5,422 nucleotides of DNA, from contig JAQIDA010000215.1 in assembly GCA_027858275.1 (NCBI GenBank), forward strand, positions 1 through 5,422. The letters run 5' to 3'. The position numbers and the translations under genes are program-made. Positions 1-5,422 of the stretch are shown piece after piece. The notes beneath the pieces are model-generated. The model saw only the letters and a program-made list of their open reading frames with translations, had not been told where the DNA came from and searched no databases. Within the stretch, counting starts at the first letter, position 1; every line of letters begins with the position of its first letter. Source of the DNA: Candidatus Kapaibacterium sp. GTDB lineage: Bacteria; Bacteroidota; Ignavibacteria; Kapaibacteriales; UBA2268.

Positions 1-1
1 G

Positions 2-1771
2 AAATATGACGAGTCTAAAACTGATATTAGTATCGCTATAAAACACGCGACTCGGAAGATCGAGAAGGAAAATGTTCAAGCTGTTTTGCTGATAACTGAC
101 GGCGCTTTCAATCAAGGGAACAATCCGATTTATGCCGCTGATTATTTCGGCAAGCCCGTTTTCACAGTCGGCATCGGTGATTCAACAGCTCCCAAAGATA
201 TGGCAATTCAGTCAATTCTCACAAATGATATCGTTTACTTCGATAATCCCGTTCCTGTCAATGTAAACATCAAAAGCTCCGGCTATATTGAGGGTGAGTT
301 CACTCTGACACTCAAAGATAACGGCGTGGAAATTGAAACTCAGACTTTCAATGTACATCCGGACAGGGAGACTGTCACATCCGTATTCGAATTCAATCCA
401 AAAACAGAAGGATCTCACAAAATCACAGCAGTACTTTCTCGCTTTGATGATGAGATTACATATAAAAATAATATCGCTGTCGAATTTGTGAACGTATTGA
501 AAAACAAGAAACAAATTTGTATGTTTGCAGGCGCGCCAAGTTCGGATGTTTCTTTTATCAGAGCGGCATTAGAGGCAGAAAAAGGCACTGAGGTTAAGAC
601 TTTTATACAGAAGAAAGGCGCTGAATATTATTCAGGAATGCCCACAGCCGAGGAATTGCGCAAGTCGGAACTGCTCGTATTAATTGGTTTTCCGGTCAGC
701 ACTACGCCTCCTGCGGTCTTAGATATGATAGAAAATGAATTGAAGCGGGGACTTCCCGTTTTGTTTGTCGCGTCTCGAGATCTGGATTACATGCGCCTCA
801 GTCAAATTGAAAACTATTTGCCGTTCAATACACTTTCGACAAATTTGAGAGAGTTTGCGGCACTTCCGGAACTAAACGCAAAGGCCTTATCGAGTCCTAT
901 TTTGAGAATTCACGGCACAGAGAACGATTTAGATTTTTGGAATCAGCTCCCTCCTATTTTCAGAACAGAAACGTTCGTTAAGCCCAAACCGGAAAGCGAG
1001 ATTCTGTCAAAAATCAAAGTCAATAACGTGGCTCTAAACGAACCCTTGATAATGACTCGATCGATACAAAACAAAAAATCAGTTGCGGTTCTCGGATACG
1101 GACTTTATCGCTGGAAACTCCTCGGACACGCTTCTGATATATCTAAGGGACAGAAAGACAGTCCGGATTTGTTCAATATATTCATAACCAACTCGGTCAA
1201 ATGGCTGACTGTCAATCGCAATAATAAACTCGTTGATATAAAAACTACAAAGAAGCTATATACCATTAATGAAAACGTTGAATTTATCGCACAGGTTTAC
1301 GATGCCGCTTATACTCCAATAGACAATGCAAGCATCAGAGTTGAACTGACAGGCTCCGGCGAAACACGTGAGTTGATACTCAATGATCTCGGTAACGGTC
1401 GCTACAGCAGCAGTATGGACGGACTCAGCAAAGGAGATTGGGCTTTTAAAGGTAAGGCGACAGTCAACGGTAGAAATGTCGGTTCTGACAAAGGCGGATT
1501 CAATGTCGGGGAAGTCGCGGTTGAGTATCAAAATCTACAGATGCAGGCTGATCTCTTGCGCAACATTGCAGATCGCACAGGCGGAAATTTTTATCTTCCT
1601 AAAACAGCTGGAAATTTCATTAATGATCTTGAAAGTCTTCCCGGATTCAAAGACAGAACAATCAGCAATAGATCCGAGTTCTCACTTTGGAATTTCTCTT
1701 GGCTGCTGTTTATTGTTGTGCTTTGCTTTGCTACGGAGTGGTTCTTGCGCAAGCGTGCGGGTATGATTTAA
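2..1771 (+). CDS. Membrane-anchored vWA protein with GATase1-like domain (5' end outside window)
   Basis: The frame is open from the left edge, so the N-terminus is missing; 589 residues are visible, numbered here from the codon at base 2. The TTG at base 86 is internal to the vWA fold and is not the start. Residues 1-64 are the second half of a vWA domain: Thr7 fits the MIDAS threonine and Asp33 in LLITDG the MIDAS aspartate; the DxSxS loop would lie upstream. Next come a beta-rich Ig/CARDB-like domain (about 70-162), a class I glutamine-amidotransferase-like alpha/beta domain (about 169-405) with a GYGLYRW segment near 365, a second beta domain (about 408-506), a TGG segment at 526-528, one membrane helix (about 562-580), and a short basic tail (RKRAGMI). 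The layout predicts a large periplasmic part held by a C-terminal anchor with a cytoplasmic tail. It resembles vWA/Bat-like proteins of Bacteroidota, Chlorobiota and Planctomycetota; the precise role is unknown, perhaps envelope scaffolding. Domain calls are by eye. The family call is fairly secure, the function is not. Confidence 0.85.
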   Translation, partial: KYDESKTDISIAIKHATRKIEKENVQAVLLITDGAFNQGNNPIYAADYFGKPVFTVGIGDSTAPKDMAIQSILTNDIVYFDNPVPVNVNIKSSGYIEGEFTLTLKDNGVEIETQTFNVHPDRETVTSVFEFNPKTEGSHKITAVLSRFDDEITYKNNIAVEFVNVLKNKKQICMFAGAPSSDVSFIRAALEAEKGTEVKTFIQKKGAEYYSGMPTAEELRKSELLVLIGFPVSTTPPAVLDMIENELKRGLPVLFVASRDLDYMRLSQIENYLPFNTLSTNLREFAALPELNAKALSSPILRIHGTENDLDFWNQLPPIFRTETFVKPKPESEILSKIKVNNVALNEPLIMTRSIQNKKSVAVLGYGLYRWKLLGHASDISKGQKDSPDLFNIFITNSVKWLTVNRNNKLVDIKTTKKLYTINENVEFIAQVYDAAYTPIDNASIRVELTGSGETRELILNDLGNGRYSSSMDGLSKGDWAFKGKATVNGRNVGSDKGGFNVGEVAVEYQNLQMQADLLRNIADRTGGNFYLPKTAGNFINDLESLPGFKDRTISNRSEFSLWNFSWLLFIVVLCFATEWFLRKRAGMI

Positions 1772-1793
1772 GAAGATTGAGCAATTCTGTATA

Positions 1794-1837
1794 TTCCTCC
1801 GATGACTATTTTGTTCTTACTAAATTCATCGGAGGAA
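1794..1837 (+). terminator. Perfect 12-bp inverted repeat after the vWA gene, likely transcript end
   Basis: Arms at 1794-1805 (TTCCTCCGATGA) and 1826-1837 (TCATCGGAGGAA) are perfectly complementary around a 20-base loop. The repeat begins 22 bases after the vWA stop codon, a usual place for a terminator or a 3'-end stabilising hairpin. No T-tract follows on either strand; the + side continues with A-rich sequence. It is therefore not a textbook intrinsic terminator, and the strand is inferred from its position. Confidence 0.45.
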
Positions 1838-1964
1838 AAACGTTATAAGGGGCAAAAAAAACGAATCGCGAACGTACGGTTCTAATTATTATCGGGAGCT
1901 GATCCGCTAACAAACATCTTATTTAGATTTGAATAAGTGTGACTGATAATTCTCTCGAATTCGA

Positions 1965-1972
1965 TATATTTG
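1965..1972 (+). promoter_or_regulatory. Candidate Bacteroidota-type -7 element (TATATTTG) for the GT2 gene
   Basis: TATATTTG matches the TAnnTTTG -7 consensus of the Bacteroidota primary sigma factor. Transcription would begin near base 1979 and leave a leader of about 50 bases before the GT2 start at 2030. A second match, TAGATTTG, lies at 1924-1931. Neither has a clear TTTG -33 box at about 20 bases upstream, so the call rests on the -7 element alone in AT-rich DNA. Confidence 0.4.
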
Positions 1973-2029
1973 AAGTTGTGAAAATTGCTTGATAATATTA
2001 GTTTTCAAAAAAGAAAGAAATCGCTTCGA

Positions 2030-2974
2030 ATGAAAGTTAGCGTAATAATAGTTACCCGCGACCGTAAAGAGGACATGAGAGTCACTCTGGACGCATATAA
2101 AAGACAAACTTATCAGAACAAAGAGATTATTGTTATCGACAATGAATCTACTGACGGCACACGCGAAATGATGGCTGAAGAGTACTCGGAAATAAAATAT
2201 CTGTGGTTGCCCGACAATTTTGATATTCGCGCGATTAATCTCGGAATTGAGATGTCCGACGGAGATATTATTTGGCGTACGGACAGCGATTCCAACCCGG
2301 AGAGCGAAGATGCTTTTGAAAAAACAGTAAAGATTTTTGAAGAAAATCCTGATATACATGTAATCGCTACTGAAGATATTGAAGTACGACGCAATTTTGA
2401 GCCTTGGGATTGGTATCCGCTTAATGTAGATAAAAACAATGTGCCTGACGATGGATTCAAATCACATTGTTTCCCGGGAACGGGAGCAGCTATCCGCAGA
2501 TCAGTATATGATAAAATCGGAGGTTTTTGGGGCTTCGGTTTCGAGGAGATGGACTTCTGTACCAGAGCAATAGCAGCCGACTTTAATGTTCGATATTTCC
2601 CAAATATTCGTACTCTGCACTATGCGTCGCCGAATGACAGGAACAGCCCCAATCGTTGGGTGCTGATTTCTAAGCAATATATCCGCTACCATTGGCGATA
2701 TTTCCCCTTTTGGACAGCACTGGGTCGCACAACACAAATATATATTTTCCAAATGATACAAGGCACACTTCAGCGTCTGCCGATTTCCGCACTTGTCGAA
2801 GGAGCTTTCGGAATGTTAGAAGTAGCCTTCGCGACCTACCGCAACGAACGTGATGTTGTCCCCGAGGACAAACTCGAAGATATTACTCTCGGCACAACAA
2901 TAACTCGCGCTCAATATAAATTTGTCAAGCAGAAATTGATCGGAATTTTCAAGAGGATTTTTAGAAAAAAATGA
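2030..2974 (+). CDS. GT2 family (GT-A fold) glycosyltransferase
   Basis: A 314-residue inverting, nucleotide-sugar-dependent glycosyltransferase, probably cytoplasmic at the inner membrane face. The N-terminus MKVSVIIVTRDR is the standard first strand of the fold. VIDNESTDGT at 35-44 is the nucleotide-binding segment, D85-S86-D87 is the metal-binding DxD, PGTGAAIRRSVYDKIGGF at 149-166 is the acceptor-side loop, the FEEMD segment at 171-175 holds the likely catalytic acid/base, and His197 is a probable late metal or substrate ligand. Residues 220-275 are aromatic and hydrophobic, suggesting membrane association, and the tail is lysine-rich. The ATG at 2030 is chosen over an in-frame TTG at 1985 because family members begin at the MKVSVIIV strand, a purine-rich stretch (2007-2020) precedes it, and the TTG would add 15 unrelated residues. 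It resembles COG1216-type rhamnosyl- or other O-antigen transferases, but donor and acceptor cannot be read from sequence. The GT4 gene follows 54 bases later on the same strand. Confidence 0.9.
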   Translation: MKVSVIIVTRDRKEDMRVTLDAYKRQTYQNKEIIVIDNESTDGTREMMAEEYSEIKYLWLPDNFDIRAINLGIEMSDGDIIWRTDSDSNPESEDAFEKTVKIFEENPDIHVIATEDIEVRRNFEPWDWYPLNVDKNNVPDDGFKSHCFPGTGAAIRRSVYDKIGGFWGFGFEEMDFCTRAIAADFNVRYFPNIRTLHYASPNDRNSPNRWVLISKQYIRYHWRYFPFWTALGRTTQIYIFQMIQGTLQRLPISALVEGAFGMLEVAFATYRNERDVVPEDKLEDITLGTTITRAQYKFVKQKLIGIFKRIFRKK

Positions 2975-3028
2975 TATTCAATCATTTAGAATAATCTATA
3001 TTGATAACGATTAAACGGAAAACGCAAA

Positions 3029-4225
3029 ATGAAAATACTCCAATTAGCACCACGCTTTCCTTACCCCTGCGACGACGGCGGAAAAATTGGAATTGCGAAT
3101 ATTACTCGTGCTTTCGCTGAGGCCGGGCATGAAGTAACTCTGTTTTCATTTATTGACAAGCAGCCGCCTGAAGCTGCTATTGCCAAAGCTCAACGATTTT
3201 CAAAAACGATATTTATTAAGCATTCTACGGCTAATACCGTTCCGAGAATTTTGAAGTATTTTCTGCTGAATCAATCTCTCTATGTAAAAAAACATTCGAG
3301 TGCTGAGATTGAGAATTTTTTGAAAGAATTTCTCGCGGAGAATGATTTTGATATTATTCATGCTGATCATACTTGTATGGCTCCGCTTGGATTATTTATA
3401 AAAGATATAATCAAAAAGCCTCTCGGATTGCGCTTGCATAACATCGAATGGTTGATTTGGCAACGCTACGCCGACAGCTTGAGCAAAGTCTCCCCTAAGC
3501 GCATTTATATTCAACAACAGGCAAACGCTCTTCGCAAAGCAGAGGCGGAATTCTGCTCCAAAGTTGATTGTTGCGTCGCTATCACTGATCCGGACAAAGC
3601 AGAAGCACTTAAACTCGCTCCGGACGCGAACGTAATCGTTGCCGGTGCCGGAGTTAATCCGGAAGAATGGAATTCTTTTGACTCAGTTGAGCGGAATCCT
3701 AATGAACTTATTCTCGCGACGACTTATAATTGGATCCATAACATTGACGCAGTTAGATGGTTCGTCCAAAAAGTACTCCCGATTGTGAAAAAATCTGTTC
3801 CTGAAGTTAAACTGACCCTGATCGGCAAAAATACTCCGGCATGGTTAGATGATTACAAAGAATACGGTGTTGATTCTGTCGGATATGTCGACAAAGTACA
3901 ACCGTACATGAACAGAGCCGCTGTCAATATAGCTCCTTTGTTTGTAGGCGGCGGTATCAGGATTAAAATTTTGGAAGCTATGGCAATGAAATTACCGGTT
4001 GTGGCAAGCCCGGTCGCTGCCGAAGGAATTAACGCAACTCCGAATGAGGGTCTTTATCAATGCAACAGTGCCGAATCATTCGCAGAAACGATTATTGAAT
4101 TATTAAAAAATCCCGAACTGCGGCGCCAAAGCGGAGAAGCAGCACGGAATTATATTATGAACAAGTATACTTGGAAACAGAATGTCGGCAAAATGCTCGA
4201 CGCTTATATCAATCTTCAGGGCTGA
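3029..4225 (+). CDS. GT4 family (GT-B fold) glycosyltransferase
   Basis: A 398-residue retaining-type glycosyltransferase with two Rossmann-like halves, expected to pass a sugar from a nucleotide donor to a growing glycan at the cytoplasmic membrane face. The N-terminal half opens with MKILQLAPRFPYPCDDGGK, where the DGG at 16-18 is the usual acceptor-side glycine loop, and it contains LRLHNIEW with His137, a common active-site histidine. The C-terminal donor-binding half starts near residue 228 (LATTYNW). It carries LTLIGKN at 262-268, then GGGIRIKILEAMAMKLPVVAS at 307-327, the signature around the donor-binding glutamate (Glu316). The earlier acidic residue of the EX7E motif is Gly308 here, as in the GGGIRxKxLEAMA subgroup, which includes polysaccharide/EpsH-type sugar transferases. 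The ATG has a weak GGAA (3017-3020) eight bases upstream. It is probably co-transcribed with the GT2 gene. Its last ten bases overlap the end of the opposing mnmA gene. The specific sugar is unknown. Confidence 0.9.
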   Translation: MKILQLAPRFPYPCDDGGKIGIANITRAFAEAGHEVTLFSFIDKQPPEAAIAKAQRFSKTIFIKHSTANTVPRILKYFLLNQSLYVKKHSSAEIENFLKEFLAENDFDIIHADHTCMAPLGLFIKDIIKKPLGLRLHNIEWLIWQRYADSLSKVSPKRIYIQQQANALRKAEAEFCSKVDCCVAITDPDKAEALKLAPDANVIVAGAGVNPEEWNSFDSVERNPNELILATTYNWIHNIDAVRWFVQKVLPIVKKSVPEVKLTLIGKNTPAWLDDYKEYGVDSVGYVDKVQPYMNRAAVNIAPLFVGGGIRIKILEAMAMKLPVVASPVAAEGINATPNEGLYQCNSAESFAETIIELLKNPELRRQSGEAARNYIMNKYTWKQNVGKMLDAYINLQG

Positions 4226-5322
4226 ACATTCTTTTCTGCTGCAGTCTGAATTATTCCTCCGGCAACAACATCCAAATCGTCATATATAACGACTGATTGT
4301 CCGGGAGTAACGGCTCTGACATTTTCGTCAAATCGAATATGTAATTTTCCGTCGACATCCAAGGTACAAACTCCAGGAGTACCGGGATCTCGGTAACGAA
4401 TTTTCACTGTATACTTTTTATTCGGGTCAAACTCTTCGTATTTCATAAAGTTCAATGTATCGGCAATTACTTCCTTAGCTTCGAGTGCACGATTTTCTCC
4501 GACAAGGATCGTATTTGTTTTTGCGTCAATAGAATTGATATAAAGCGGGTCTTTATAGCTGATGCCCATGCCTTTTCTCTGCCCTATAGTATAGAATGGA
4601 TACCCCTTGTGCTGCCCAAGGATTTCTCCGTTAAGTTCAATATTACCCTCACCAATTTTTTTATCAATATCCGGTACGGCCAATCGTAAAAACCTGCGAT
4701 AATCACTGTCAGGAATGAAGCACACTTCCTGCGATTCCGCCTTATTGAAAACCGGTAAATCATGATCTTTCGCAATTTTTCGAATGTCAGGCTTGGCGTA
4801 ATCACCGAGAGGAAATATTGTGCGCGCCAAACGCGACTGATCTAATTTCCACAAGAAGTAAGACTGGTCTTTGTTAATATCACCGCCTTTTGTGATAAAA
4901 TATCTGCCAGTCTGTTCCTCTTTGTTGATTTTAGCGTAGTGTCCGGTCGCAACGAGATTGATTCCCTGTTCATCAGCAGTTGATATTAATTTGCCCCATT
5001 TAATTAATGGATTGCAAAATATACATGGATTCGGAGTACGTCCCGCCATATATTCATCAACAAAATACGAGACAACTTTTTCACGGAAATAATCCTTATA
5101 ATCAACTGTCAAATGCGTGATTCCCAACTTGTCACAAACAATTTTAGCATCTCTTATACCTGTCGCGTAATGATCCTTATATTCATCACCGTAGAGATCA
5201 TCAAAGTAAAACGGCTCTATTGTAACACCGGTGACATCATATCCCTGATCAATCAACATGGCAGCGGCGGCAGAAGAGTCTACTCCTCCGGACATACCGA
5301 CGAGAACATTTTTCTTAGTCAT
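4216..5322 (-). CDS. mnmA: tRNA-specific 2-thiouridylase MnmA
   Basis: A cytoplasmic enzyme that uses ATP to activate C2 of U34 in tRNA-Lys, -Glu and -Gln and inserts sulfur, giving the 2-thio part of mnm5s2U-type wobble bases; sulfur normally arrives from a cysteine desulfurase, directly or by relay. All 368 residues are present, the usual family length. The N-terminal PP-loop ATPase holds SGGVDS at 11-16, then TPNPCIFCN at 96-104 with Cys103 as the first catalytic cysteine, ATGHYA at 125-130, KDQSYFLW at 151-158 and SQEVCFIP at 197-204 with Cys201 as the persulfide cysteine. A central domain (IGQRKGMG at 246-253) and a C-terminal beta-barrel (about 283-360) follow. Cys100 makes a CxxC with Cys103, where E. 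coli MnmA has Asp99 and Cys102. The ATG at 5322 is preceded by GGAGA ten bases upstream. The gene is convergent with the glycosyltransferases, overlaps the GT4 stop by ten bases, and appears transcribed from its own promoter. Confidence 0.97.
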   Translation of the reverse strand: MTKKNVLVGMSGGVDSSAAAAMLIDQGYDVTGVTIEPFYFDDLYGDEYKDHYATGIRDAKIVCDKLGITHLTVDYKDYFREKVVSYFVDEYMAGRTPNPCIFCNPLIKWGKLISTADEQGINLVATGHYAKINKEEQTGRYFITKGGDINKDQSYFLWKLDQSRLARTIFPLGDYAKPDIRKIAKDHDLPVFNKAESQEVCFIPDSDYRRFLRLAVPDIDKKIGEGNIELNGEILGQHKGYPFYTIGQRKGMGISYKDPLYINSIDAKTNTILVGENRALEAKEVIADTLNFMKYEEFDPNKKYTVKIRYRDPGTPGVCTLDVDGKLHIRFDENVRAVTPGQSVVIYDDLDVVAGGIIQTAAEKNVQP

Positions 5323-5332
5323 ATATTTAGTT

Positions 5333-5337
5333 TCTCC
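5333..5337 (-). promoter_or_regulatory. Ribosome binding site of mnmA (GGAGA)
   Basis: On the - strand GGAGA lies ten bases before the ATG at 5322. It is the clearest Shine-Dalgarno-like sequence placed before a gene in this window and fixes the mnmA start. Confidence 0.7.
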
Positions 5338-5370
5338 AAATTTTATTCTTTTGCATACTTATACCGAACA

Positions 5371-5378
5371 CAAAGATA
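5371..5378 (-). promoter_or_regulatory. Candidate promoter -7 element for mnmA (TATCTTTG)
   Basis: Read on the - strand, TATCTTTG is an exact TAnnTTTG match, the -7 box of Bacteroidota promoters. A weak -33-like TTTA lies 22 bases upstream (5401-5404 on the + strand). Transcription would start near 5365, giving a leader of about 40 bases that contains the GGAGA ribosome binding site. The placement is good, but the upstream box is imperfect. Confidence 0.5.
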
Positions 5379-5422
5379 CGAATAATCAAGTATAATTCAT
5401 TAAATATATATAATGTTTACGT

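Larger units (their letters stand above)
1772..2029. other. 258-base intergenic region
   Basis: This spacer separates the vWA gene from the glycosyltransferase pair. It holds the 12-bp inverted repeat, a run of eight A (1854-1861), a short inverted repeat (GAAC at 1870-1873, GTTC at 1879-1882), two TAnnTTTG-type elements and the purine-rich leader of the GT2 gene. An ATG at 1802 opens only a 27-codon frame ending at 1885, with no ribosome binding site and with its start inside the hairpin arm, so it is not called as a gene. No tRNA or riboswitch fold was recognised. Confidence 0.7.

Noticed and set aside
86..88. TTG as start of the vWA gene
   Set aside because: The frame is open upstream to base 2, and the preceding codons encode the vWA helix carrying the MIDAS threonine; the gene is simply cut by the window edge.
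1854..1882. Small inverted repeat with adjacent A8 as a minus-strand terminator
   Set aside because: The stem is only 4 bp, the T-run lies eight bases from it, and no minus-strand gene ends here.
1802..1885. 27-codon ATG frame in the intergenic region
   Set aside because: No ribosome binding site, start codon inside a hairpin arm, and a lysine/arginine-rich product with no recognisable pattern.
1985..2029. TTG at 1985 as the GT2 start
   Set aside because: It adds 15 residues unlike the family N-terminus, has no ribosome binding site, and lies almost at the predicted transcription start; ATG at 2030 fits the fold.
1919..2359. Minus-strand open frames across the GT2 gene and other overlapping frames
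   Set aside because: They are shadows of well-supported genes, with low-complexity products and no ribosome binding sites.
2969..2987. 7-bp inverted repeat AAATGAT/ATCATTT after the GT2 stop
   Set aside because: The stem is almost all A/T, overlaps the stop codon and has no T-tract; chance is likely in AT-rich DNA and the next gene follows closely in the same direction.

Overview
The window holds four protein-coding genes and little else. The base composition leans to AT. Two exact matches to the TAnnTTTG promoter element sit at plausible distances upstream of genes, and start sites are purine-rich but mostly lack a strong Shine-Dalgarno sequence. Both traits fit a Bacteroidota/Chlorobiota-type (FCB group) genome, possibly an uncultured lineage. 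The vWA protein, with its C-terminal membrane anchor, also fits that group. The assignment is inference; no rRNA or other taxonomic marker is present.

Layout. Bases 2-1771 (+) are the 3' part of a large membrane-anchored vWA protein. Its reading frame is open to the left edge, so its N-terminus lies outside. A perfect 12-bp inverted repeat starts 22 bases after its stop and probably ends the transcript. A 258-base spacer follows with TAnnTTTG-type elements. Then come two glycosyltransferases on the + strand: a GT2/GT-A family enzyme (2030-2974) and a GT4/GT-B family enzyme (3029-4225), 54 bases apart and probably one transcript. On the - strand, mnmA (5322-4216) encodes the tRNA U34 2-thiouridylase. 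It converges on the GT4 gene and the two coding regions overlap by 10 bases at their stop codons. The last 100 bases carry the mnmA ribosome binding site and a candidate promoter.

How the genes relate. The two glycosyltransferases plausibly act in one pathway building a surface glycan (lipopolysaccharide O-chain, capsule, exopolysaccharide or glycoprotein glycan). No polymerase, flippase or sugar-nucleotide synthesis gene is visible, so the product cannot be named. The vWA protein and mnmA look like separate functions that happen to lie beside them.

I see no mobile element, CRISPR array, RNA gene, toxin-antitoxin pair or defence system, and nothing that amounts to a new multi-gene system. 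The points most worth a second look are the GATase-like domain of the vWA protein without a catalytic cysteine, the three-cysteine (CxxC plus C) form of MnmA, the tail-to-tail overlap, and the CCTCC/GGAGG hairpin.
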